A stretch of 64,000 nt of DNA from Muricea muricata (Eukaryota; Cnidaria; Anthozoa; Malacalcyonacea; Plexauridae), in the NCBI GenBank assembly GCA_963855995.1, contig OY979716.1, positions 29,586,421 to 29,650,420 of the forward strand, written 5' to 3'. Below are positions 1 through 9,651 of the stretch, piece by piece. Position 1 is the stretch's first letter. Every line of letters starts with the position of its first letter. Under the pieces are notes generated by a model that was not told the DNA's origin, ran no database searches, and was given only the letters and a program-made list of their open reading frames with translations. A program made the position numbers and the translations under genes.

Positions 1-780
1 ATTGTTATTGAATTCCATGAAATCTCTTAACTGTGCCTTACGCTTCACACTTCGTCGAAAGTGATAGTAAATATCAATAACAAAATCTTCAACATTGACT
101 GAAAGTTCTTTAGCTTCCTTTCCAGCACACAAATGAGCTAAGTGACAAGGACATCCAACATCAAAAACCTTTTGATCACCCTGAGAGTCTCTTATTTTCT
201 CCAGGAGACTGTTGTGAGCTCCAACCATTGGATTTGTGTTGTCAGATGAATAAGTAATGCAATTGTTCCAATCCAACGAGAAGTCACCTATTACTTCATT
301 GCAAACATCATACATCTTCTGAGCTGTAGACCCATTGTTGATATTGGGCATGTCAAGCAATGAAGTCTCTATTAAACCAGAGGCTTTTCCAACGTGTCTA
401 ACCAAAATTGGCAAAAATTTATCATCCTCATCGCTGCTTCTAGTTCAAGCCTTGGTTACGTTTTGGTCCAAATCAGAAGTTGCACAACTTGCTCCCCAAT
501 CAGTTAACTTTCTTTGTTTTTGCAAAGATTCAACGCACTCCTTGTGCTTTGGTGTTGCAGCATGTCTAGTAATGTCATTTTCTCCTCCATGTCCGATACT
601 AAAATCACATCTGCAGACAGAACATGAGGCAAAGTTCTCACCTTTAAAAGATTTTTGAATAAAGTTAAACTTTTCAATCCACGAGTCTTTAAATTTAACC
701 AAGTATTTTATCTTTTTCGAAACGGGTTCAGTTGACTCTGCCATCTTTATTTTAGAACAATTCCACGTGAGGAATTTCAT
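1..780 (-). pseudogene. hAT transposase fragment with TTF/BED-like zinc finger
   Basis: This is the N-terminal and early catalytic part of a hAT transposase. Residues 50-95 of the first reading frame hold a finger (C-V-C-R-C-D-F with a following H-x4-H) of the kind found at the start of this subfamily. After an in-frame TGA near 447 the same frame continues with DDKFLPILVRH, SLLDMPNIN, a TYSSDN motif and CPCHLAHLCA, all typical of the hAT catalytic core. The stretch expected between the finger and DDKFLP is missing, so this copy has an internal deletion as well as the stop. The C-terminus lies outside the window. Confidence 0.75.
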
Positions 781-1017
781 TATCCTCTTATGTCCTCTGT
801 GAGCGGGCAGAATCCCAAGAGATCCCTTTCACATCATTGAATAAATAAATATGGCAGATTTTGCTCAGATTCAAATAAAAAATGAACTTTTAGATAAATT
901 AAAATATGCTGAAGACAAATCGGGAGTTTTACGTGATTTCCTAAAATCGTGCGGGAGATAAAATCATGCTACAAAAGCGGGAGTCTCCCGTGCAAATCGG
1001 GAGAGTTGGCAAGTCTG
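1..1017 (-). mobile_element. hAT DNA transposon, end portion (runs off window start)
   Basis: The right terminus, read on the minus strand from 1,017, begins CAGACTTGCCAACTCTCCCG, a terminal sequence known from hAT elements. Behind it on the minus strand is a hAT-type transposase reading frame that continues to the window edge. The other terminus lies outside the window, so no target duplication could be checked. The next gene starts only about 45 bases beyond this end. Confidence 0.75.
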
Positions 1018-2575
1018 AATTATGTCCTGACCACCTTAAATTATCTATGCATTGTCTTTAGATGGAAAAGTGCAAACAGAGTGGCCTAGATATTCCAACA
1101 AAGTACAGAATCAAGCTGAGTGGGGATGGTGCCAAAGTCACAAGACTTACTAGGTTTATTGTCATCTCGTTTTCCATCCTAAATGATGGACATGCGGCTG
1201 TGTCATCTAAAGGTTAGAGCCACAGTTCAGTATCAAGCTGTTACCGAATTAAAACCTATTTCAAGTACTTACAAATATTTATAAATTCTATTATCTTGTC
1301 ATTTTTTTACAGGGAATCACACCGTTGCCATAATAAAAGGAAAAGAGGATTATGAGACTCTTGAATCATCCTGTGCCAAGATCTTTGAACATGTTAACAA
1401 GATCATAAAATCTGGCACTGTGAAAATGGATGGGATTGGTATAAATGTTGAAATGTTTCTTGGTGGTGACTACAAGGTGATTGGTAAATTTTTGCTTGTG
1501 AAATAATTTATATTAACTTGTTCATCCAAAACAAGAGGGATAATTTTATTACTGCATTAAGCTGTATTTTTACAGTGTTGTGTATCTGAACCTAGCTTGT
1601 TTAGGGAGTGGAGTTCCTCTTTAATACTGTATTAATTTTTATAGTTTCTACTGTTGTTGTTGGGCATGAAGTCTGCAACATCAGACTATGCTTGCATTTG
1701 GTGCAAGATTTTAAAGACGTTAAGGTAGAGTTTAAGTTTAAAAGTTTACTGCTTGCAAACCCCATCATACACCAATAATGCCAGTTCCCATAAATCTTTC
1801 TATGTGAATCTACATCTTAGATATGACATGACAATGCCAGAAAATTTTGATTGGGGTGAAACCATAAGAAGAACATTAGATGACATCAGAGCATGCTGTC
1901 TCAAACACCAGTTTTCCTGTGAACGCCCTCCTTTACTTAGTATTCCAATAAAAAACATTGTTCTGGATGAGCTTCACTTGATGCTAAGGATAACAGGTAT
2001 TTATCATTTTATGTCAACATGGTAATATTAAGCATTTTATTATACCATTCCTAGCAGCTATTGGCGCTTAATATTGTCTGTTTTGTATAGACAAGCTGAT
2101 TGGGAATTTGGTTCAAGAGGCTATTGAACGAGACAAAAATGAAAATTAACAGATGCATTTAGACAACCTTGTCAAAACAACCCGCAGTTGCGAAGTATCA
2201 TTTTCGGTTCGTGAAAAGCACGATGCAAATGGCAAAAGCAGCGGGTTGTACGATTTCACTAGTCTCATGGGGAGATAGGAAAATCCTATTAGAAAATTTA
2301 CCAGCAAAGTTAGAGGGTATTATCAGTCCAGCAACCAGTCATACAGTGATTGACTTTTAGAAGGTAGTATATGTTGTATGAGACATGGCCTTTTGGTTTC
2401 ACAGTGCCTCATTATATAATTTAGATTTATGACCATTTTACATGTATTTTAGTTTTAAAAGCTGTAAGTTCTAGATAAATTGTTATCTTTTTATGATTTA
2501 ACAGGATTTCAACACAATTTCAACACTATTTACAAAGATTATCTTCAGAAGAAAACACTTTCTGAGGTGGAAGTC

Positions 2576-5550
2576 CAGGCCTCTAAATTAGCGAAAATCA
2601 GATCAGCAACAATTTGCTGACCTGAGACGGAAATAGGTCAGCACAGGTCGGCAATTTCAAATTATCAAATGAAATGTGCCACAGCCAGTATAGTAATAAT
2701 GACAAGATTTGCTTTTGTACAACAGTAACTGCAATTCTCAAGTAGTACCATACAACAAATAATTGTAATGTCAAAGTAACTAATCTTTATGATGTTTACC
2801 AACACATAAATCAAACATTGTTTAGCTGTGAATAACAGTAACTATAAGTGTTATATCTATCGTTCTAATGAAGAATTTGTATCTCACAAAACTTTTCTGT
2901 AAAATCTATACAGTAATATCTCGAACAATGGATGAAAACATTAGCATTCTTCTTCCGAATCAATCGACCAGTCGTCGTCCGATATGTCAAAAATATTGAT
3001 GTCATGAATTGTGGCTTCCTCGTCTTCGCTGATCTCTGATTCAGATGATGGCCGGAGAATGCTTTCAAGCGTCAAATTATCTTGAGATTGACGCTCCTTC
3101 GAAAAAATTCGTCACAAGAACGAAAAAACCTTTTCTGATTCTGCATTGCTTATTGGAACAGCAATGCAAAGTTCTGCAATGTGCAAAATGTTCTGAATTC
3201 CCAATTATTCTTTATTTAAGAACAAAGCTGGCCAGCATTTGGACGGACATTTCTGAGACATAAACAATTTCCATTTCGGTTTTGCACTTATCAATTAGGC
3301 ATCCATTTGCTAAAAGCAAGGTTTCAAAGTGGTTTTTGATCAATGATACTTTCTCTTTAATTTCATTAACATCTGATGAGTGATAGCATTTTGTATCAAG
3401 AAGCTGTGCCATGGCTTTGCAAATTGGTTCTTCTGTCAACGACCCCAACCGTTTGGCAAGCGAAGTTTCCAGCTTTGACAAAATAGGAACAAACTCCTCT
3501 GAGCACTCTTTAAGAGCATGCTCTAGACTTCCCTTCAGGAGATAGCCATGATACGAGAAGTTGGTTAAAGTTGGTGCTACATCAGAGCGGGTTTGCCTTG
3601 GAGCTACTGTTTCTTTTTCCTCAACGGTTATTTGGTCAAGAATTGAACAAGTGGGAAAAAGTTCTCTTCTTTTGAATGCTTCTCCCTTTTCTTCGTCGAC
3701 AAGCTTCATCAGTTTCTTCACTGTTTTAACAGTGGTGGAACAAACCATGATTAATTCTGGTAGAAGAAGGTCACATCTCTGCAAGATTTTTGTGGTGGGA
3801 CGAATCACCATCAAAATATCTTGCTTAATGGAATTGTAAAGGACTCGAGCTGTTTGAGTGACATTCTTTAGCATGCCCTGCAACTTAGGGCCAACATCTT
3901 TCATCATCTTATTATAAGGCTCTGAAATTTGCTGGTTCGCAAAAGCTATAAAAACGGGTAAGTTGTGGTTGTATGATGTCAAAGCATCAACTTGGTGCTC
4001 TGTCCATCTAGTACCGGTGGGACGCTTGTAACGGATGTAGGAGTGGGCCATAAATCTTGATTGGCATCTAAATAAGCGCCACCGAAGATTTGCCTTTTTA
4101 AATAGGTAGTACGTATTTGTAAGATCTTCACCGCACCTATCGTTTAAGGTTGATTCTTTGAATGCATCTTTTAAGGCAAGTTCAACTTTGTGACTAGGAC
4201 ATAACACCAAAACGTAGTGTTCCCCCATTTCTTCTTTAACCAGATGATGTAACGCAACGTTTACACTTGCACCGTCAGTGCACATACCCAATTCTTTGTT
4301 TTTCCGTGGGGAAATTAAGTTTAACTTTTCAAATGAGTTCTCCATAGCTTTTTTTTCATCCTTCTGCATGTGCATTCTCAGGTTCTTCTAGACTCATCAC
4401 AGTATATTTTGGATATCCTTCGGCAGCAGTTTTCATGAGAAATAGTTCTTTTTCATCCATAGTTTTAGCACTACCACTTCCATCGTTCATTACACTATAG
4501 GACTTAACACGGCATTTGAGTTTATTCGTTTCGTTTTGTTCTTTATCAAATTGTTCTTAGGTATCGTACAATTTATGCTGCCGATGTGTCAGAAGTGTAA
4601 CTACTTCCCAGATCAACTTTATGAATATCCTTTTCAAACTTTGCAAAATCCTCATATAATTCGAACGATCTCCCCTGGGCTGCCAGAAAATGCACTAACT
4701 GAAATTTCTTAATGAGTTGATTTCGATGTTGAGCATTTATCTTCTGGAAATGTGTCAATAAAGTTGCTTGTCTGGGCACACCAGAAGGACCAGTAACTGA
4801 TGACGAAGTTGGTGACGATGAAGAACTTGGCAACACTTGATTTTCGGATTGCGTCCGCGCCTCAGCAACTCTCATAACCACAGTTTTATGCGTCAAACTT
4901 TTAGCAACATGATCCTTTAACTTGCACTTTTTAATGGTCTTCATACCACGGATAAACTTGTCTGGCACATCATCTGCCACCCCATGCAAAGTTGAAGTTT
5001 TCTTTAACGCATTCTTGCCTTGACATAAATAAAACTCTCTGCATATTTTACACCACAGTAAAGTGACATTTCTTGTGGAATCACACTCGTAACCAGCGCA
5101 TGGGATTCCCCAAGAATCAACTGTTGTTTTCCTTGGCATATTTGCTTATTTTTTGTCATGCTCGCATATGACAAAGCAATGAAACGTGTTTGTTTATGCA
5201 CAAGACTTTGAAAACACTTCTAAATTACATTGAAATGGCTTTGATCTCAAATTAGTAATAGTTAATTGGTTTGTTTACCACATTTTTTTAAAAAGTGATT
5301 GGCTACATGAAAATTCCAGACATACCATCACTGTTCCAGACATACTGTCTACACCTAAAGCATGAATAACCAGATACAGGGTATTGTAAAAGATTTTTTC
5401 AAGGTAGTTTTCTTGAAATACATATACTATAAAAGAATACTTCTAGTCTTCATAGAATTACAGCTCGGCAATTTTTTGCCGTCCTGATATAACAATAGGT
5501 TGGCAACAAGGTCGGCAATTGCCAAATGTCGACCTGAATTCAGAGGCCTG
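2576..5550 (-). mobile_element. hAT DNA transposon inserted in the GDYK-family gene
   Basis: The ends match as inverted repeats: CAGGCCTCTAAATT at 2,576 and AATTCAGAGGCCTG ending at 5,550. The left flank GGAAGTCC (2,569-2,576) and right flank GGAAGTCA (5,550-5,557) agree at seven of eight positions, close to the 8-bp duplication of hAT elements. Removing the insert rejoins GAGGTGGAAGTC with AATGCATAT in an open frame of the surrounding gene, which fixes the insertion point. Subterminal GGTCGGCAATT-like motifs occur near both ends. It carries one transposase gene on the minus strand. Confidence 0.85.
2941..5139 (-). pseudogene. hAT transposase, ZNF862-like
   Basis: The N-terminal frame (4,573-5,139, 188 aa) has Cys-rich WCKICREFYLC and CKLKDHVAKSLTH finger-like segments followed by Ser-rich sequence. 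The main frame (3,212-4,375, 387 aa) includes CTDGASVN, LCPSHKVELALKDAF and RPTGTRWTEHQV, the order seen in ZNF862-type hAT proteins. The C-terminal dimerisation segment is recognisable around 3,090-3,200 as AVPISNAESEKVFSFL, then a stop, then RQSQDNLTLESILRPSS, ending in an acidic tail at 2,941. The spacer between the two long frames also reads as protein (KSYSVMNDGSGSAK, EEPENAHAEG). At least one in-frame stop and some frame changes are present, so this copy is probably inactive though nearly full length. Confidence 0.8.
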
Positions 5551-5728
5551 GAAGTCAATGCATATTTTAACAAGGTATTTGACTCATTACTAAGCAACAA
5601 TTGTCTAATATTGGCATCCCATAAATGACACCCTTTCACATATGATATTAAGGAATACAAGGAAAAGTGAAAAGGAGTAGAACATTTCTACAGACAAATG
5701 TATGCCTTATTTGGAGTATAATGCATAC

Positions 5729-5740
5729 ATATATACATAC

Positions 5741-5806
<66 letters not shown>
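5729..5806. repeat. (ATATAC)n microsatellite
   Basis: About thirteen nearly perfect copies of the hexamer ATATAC. Confidence 0.95.
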
Positions 5807-5807
<1 letters not shown>

Positions 5808-5848
5808 TAAACGTAATATTTAAAACACGCGCAGGACTGCTTTATCAG

Positions 5849-5873
5849 ATATATATATATATATATATATATT
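5849..5873. repeat. (AT)n microsatellite
   Basis: Pure AT dinucleotide run, about 40 bases after the hexamer array. Confidence 0.95.
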
Positions 5874-6324
5874 ATTGCCGTGCAATAGCAAAGGAAACAT
5901 ACTGTAATAGTAAAACAGTCCTCATATGAATCTTGTATAACATTAATTAGCAATGTACATGCATATACAAGTTCCTTGCAGGTTTGCATGGTGAACAACA
6001 AGATAAGTTTAGTCTTGTGGAAGCACAACATTAATTTACAATTACATTAGTAAATTCATGCTGCATTTCTACAAAACTAAACACATTGTTTTTATTGATG
6101 ATAATATAATTCAACACCAGCCAAAAACTGAAACTTACTATGATCATGCACCTCATAGAAAAAGTATATCTTAAACTGGTAATTGTTTACCCAGTTTCAA
6201 AAACAGAGTACAAAATCATGGGCTAAATGTATTTATCTGGTATTTAGGGATACCACTGTAATTAACTACCTATATATCACACTATACCTGCAACAATAGA
6301 TCAAGTTTACAATTATATAATTAC

Positions 6325-6441
6325 CTTTGTCTTCAGACCTCTGACTTTTTGCTGTTCCTTATTAATCTGAGCATGTAGCATAGCTTTTCGACTGCTGCCA
6401 GAACTTTCTATTCGAGCTTTGCCTTCATGTAGTATACTCAT
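6325..6441 (-). CDS. Putative first coding exon of a minus-strand gene
   Basis: An ATG at 6,441 opens 39 codons (starting MSILHEGKARIESSG and ending QKVRGLKTK) and runs into a donor, AAG|gtaatt. The codon directly before the ATG is an in-frame TAA, which favours a true start. The next good AG/GT pair on this strand bounds a 13-nt exon at 6,139-6,151 (tattctatgag-like acceptor, gtaagt donor). It would continue the frame as VHDH. Further exons were not found, and the region below is occupied by genes on the other strand and a hAT element. I do not recognise the protein. The last ten exon bases and donor match those of the micro-exon at 26,136-26,171, so it may be a related duplicate; read in that other phase, 6,325-6,357 would be a 33-nt symmetric exon. 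Confidence 0.4.
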
Positions 6442-7039
6442 TTAAAGCGATAGGACTGTTTGGTCTTCTTGACATGTCAAATACATATTATAGCCTTGCC
6501 TTGGAAGGCCAGTCACTTAGGATTTAACTAAATGCAAACAACACGGACATGGCCCTCAGCAGTGAAGTAGTCCTCACTGAATCGCAAATTTTCACACAAA
6601 GACAAACTTCAAAAACAAAAAACATACGATTCTGACCATGATAATATTCTGTCCATCTCATGTATTTACATCACATTTCGTAGCCTAGTGCAAAAGTTTT
6701 ATGAAGCCAAAACTTGGCTATTTTTACGAATACAACATATTGTACGCAAAGCCTACATTCCGACGGCTTTTTTCGGGGAAAAATGAATGAAATATAAGCA
6801 AGTTTTATATCATTCTGATGCTCTATGCTTCGACTTTCAGATTTTGCTGTCTTCATGTGCAAAATATGTACCCAATCCCCGGCACAGGCGCGCCAAGTTG
6901 ACCAATTTCCCTAGTCATTAGACCTCCGCACAACAGTGAGGAGTTTTAGGGGGTTTTTTACTTCATTTCCATGGTGGAATTTATCACTTTGCTGACCCGG
7001 CGTGTATCATAAACTTCAATTTCATAATGTGTTTAGATC

Positions 7040-7187
7040 ACTGAGCTTTACTAATATATCGGAGCGGCTCCTATACTTGCTTCAGTAATCGGAGTGTCGC
7101 CAAAAACATGGCGGATTTCGGCCTCTGCTGACGCCAGATCCACGCCATATGGTTCCTCAGCCTAAAGGTATTTGCCACTGACTGGGC
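7040..7187. repeat. Dispersed repeat copy matching the flanks of the AcademH insertion
   Basis: The segment CTGAGCTTTACTAATATATC ... TGTCGCCAAAAACATGGCGG ... GACGCCAGATCCACGCCA ... GGTTCCTCAGCC, read in reverse complement, aligns at one end with 33,345-33,398 and at the other with 43,891-43,978. Those are the two flanks of the AcademH element. It therefore looks like an unoccupied paralogue of the target repeat. The function of the repeat is unknown; CGCCATGTTTTTGGCG is a small palindrome inside it. Confidence 0.6.
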
Positions 7188-7189
7188 TC

Positions 7190-9040
7190 AATTGTAAAGC
7201 AGGCTCATCTTTTACATTCCCCCTTTTGTTTTTTTGCAAAAATTTGTAAGCCAGCTTTTGCGAGAATTCACATGTTTGTCTATATATTTATTTGAATGTT
7301 TTCGATAACATACACTGACAATTTACACAGATCAAGTCACAGTGGTTTGAACTAAGTTATATTGGCCGTGAAAGGCCGGAAGAAAATCATATGAGACCAA
7401 GAAATGAATATCTTCAAATGATTGTGAAATGATTGTCGATGGTTGTGAAAAAGTAAAAAAGACGATGCTTGGTCTTCATTTGATTGTCATATTGAATTTT
7501 TAAATATATACTAGGTAAGAGCTTTATATTTTTGTATTTGAACTATTTGCAATTAGCTTTGTGCCTCAGTCATTTTTTACTTGATTTTACAATTTGATTT
7601 TGCGTTTTGATTCTGAAATTCCAATATGATATTAGATTATTTTAAACAGTTCACAATATCTCGTTTTTTACTTTTGTGTATTTAATTTTTTTGCTTTCAA
7701 ATAGTCTAATATAAACATTTGAAAACTCCGTCTGGTATTCAGTACCTGCAAAGCATGTACTGAAACCCAGCAAATAAAAAGGGTAAACTTACAAAGTTGT
7801 ACAGTTGAAATATTAAAGTGACAAATCACTTAAACCATTCTCAAAATTTTTCATATTAATTACAGTACTGTAAATTTGCTATGGTTATACTGTTAGAAAG
7901 CATTACCATTGGTTGATGCAGCCATTAATATTTTCTTGCCATTGACCATAGTGCAAATATGGAGGATGAACATATAGCAGTCTGAGAATGCAATTTGGCA
8001 GCCAGGAATATGTATGTGTTAATTACATGCATCTTGCTGGGCTACTGTGTTTAAAGTGTACTGGAGATTTTATAATTTTATAAAGAACAAACCTTTTTTA
8101 ATTTCTCAACATTATTTACAGTATTTACATACCATTTAAAAATAAATTAATATAATATTTATATAATTATAGACCTTTTGCACATGATATCACACTGGGC
8201 ATGTCAAAGACAGATATGTATTTATATTAATTTACAAAACTTGCTAATTTTCAGTAAATGTCAGGGGTCAGAATTTAAATTTTTGTGTATGGTACTATAC
8301 ACATGTAGCATAAATTTCCAGGTGACTATCAATTTTCTTAGATTCTGATTGGCCAAGATCGACTGTCCCTAAAGTGATAGTCACTGGTCAGTGACTATAG
8401 CTTTTTGAATTATGTTTACAGCAATAAATTTGAAGGGAATTTTTGTAAAGCTTAGTTGATTTTTATTTGTAGACACCTAGAAATTTATGCTCAAGCAATT
8501 AGTCACCTTGAGCTCCATCATTTCAAGCCTATAATGCTTCCCTTTGGCGACTAATTGGTAAGTAATTATACTAGATTTCAAAATTTAGTATTCCATCTGA
8601 AGATCCATAATTCCTTAATATGTCCTGTTTCAGTGTTTCTAAGGGACTGTTCATGCAGGGTCTGCATTAATGTTTTGTTTTCTTGAAATCATTCTTGAGA
8701 CTTACGAAAAAGTGAACTTCAGGAAAAGAAAGCTCCTGTTTTTCACTATAGTTGGGAGTAGTACTACAATTTTTTCTACTATACCAACAGAATACTGTTA
8801 TCATGACGCCTACTCCTCTGTCAGGGATCTTACTATATTTAGAAAAGTAGAAATGTTGACCCCTGAATGTTATGAACAAGCTAGAAAGATATTTCAAAGC
8901 TGTTTTTTATTTTTGGAAAGCAATTAAAGGACTTCTTGAATTATGACATCAGTGCAATAAGTCTATACCTTATTAATAATTATTAAACAATAAATGTAAA
9001 ATCGGGAAACAATGAAATATATATTAAACAAAAATATTAA
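7190..9040. other. AT-rich stretch with no supported gene
   Basis: Only short ORFs that look like chance frames. The two opposite-strand ORFs near 8,670-8,930 have no recognisable motif and no convincing splice context. Confidence 0.5.
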
Positions 9041-9045
9041 TAGTT

Positions 9046-9102
9046 CACAATTGCATATTTGAGAAGTTTGATTTAATCAAACTTCTCAAATGTGCAATTG
9101 TG
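9046..9102. repeat. Near-perfect 27-bp-stem palindrome
   Basis: CACAATTGCATATTTGAGAA... and its reverse complement are separated by three bases, with one mismatch in 27. Terminal sequence of a small fold-back element or a cruciform-forming repeat; no gene nearby. Confidence 0.85.
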
Positions 9103-9597
9103 AAATGGTCCATGTATAACAACCGAATGCCCAATGGCGTTTCGGTTGCTTTTCAGGAGGGGGCACTTGTATTTTGTATGCCCCCTTTCACCACACACGT
9201 AACAACGCATTCCTAAATTAAGCAAATTTTAGTTTTAGCAGCCTGCAGATTTTTAGGGGGTTTTTGTGCTGTAAGAGAATCCCTCTTACATTATATGTAT
9301 GGCAAATTTGGGTCAGGTTGATCAATGAAAATGTGTCGATTTGCCATTCTGGAGTCCCTGTTACATATATAAGGTATATAGAATGATGGTGGAAAAGGTC
9401 GTAAAATTATAATAAAGATTACAGGGAGAGGATGTTTATTTATAAAGCTATTAATATCAAGGTTTGTTATTAGTCATTCATTGACTCAATGATATAGGGT
9501 ATTAATCCTGGATATAATTAAAAAAATATTTTACAAAAATAATCATACATAAAATGCTTCGGTGATGGATTATATTTTACATGCTGAATATACTTAC

Positions 9598-9651
9598 GGG
9601 CTCGGCAATCTGCTTTTATGTTGCCTTTTAGGCCACAATTGAAACAACGGC
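9598..9651 (-). CDS. Micro-exon encoding a CCHC-like zinc knuckle
   Basis: This 54-nt exon (acceptor cactaacag, donor gtaagtat) reads RCFNCGLKGNIKADCRA in the common phase. The spacing C-x2-C-x4-N-x4-C is that of a retroviral-type CCHC knuckle with Asn where His is usual. It would follow the Gly/Arg/Lys-rich peptides of the 10-kb exons, a pairing common in nucleic-acid-binding proteins. It could equally be an exonised fragment of a mobile element. Confidence 0.5.

Larger units (their letters stand above)
1062..5640 (+). pseudogene. Multi-exon gene of an unnamed SGDGA / GDYK / DELHL family, decayed and split by a hAT insertion
   Basis: Exons can be followed by splice site and phase: 1,062-1,212, 1,313-1,476, 1,645-1,724, 1,821-1,996, about 2,091-2,360, and 2,505-2,575 resuming at about 5,557-5,625 beyond an inserted element. 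Conserved-looking blocks are LSGDGAKVTR, GNHTVAIIKG, GGDYK, ATSDYACIWCK and DELHLMLRIT. I remember this pattern from cnidarian and sponge predicted proteins but know no assigned function. The Asp in SGDG, the Asp in GGDY and the Asp/Glu in DELH could form an RNase H-like acidic set, which is inference only. The first four exons are open. The fifth has a stop and a frame change, so the gene looks dead. Upstream exons were not found. Confidence 0.6.

Noticed and set aside
5648-6031. ORFs of repeated YTYTYT / CICICI residues
   Set aside because: Translations of the ATATAC microsatellite, not protein.
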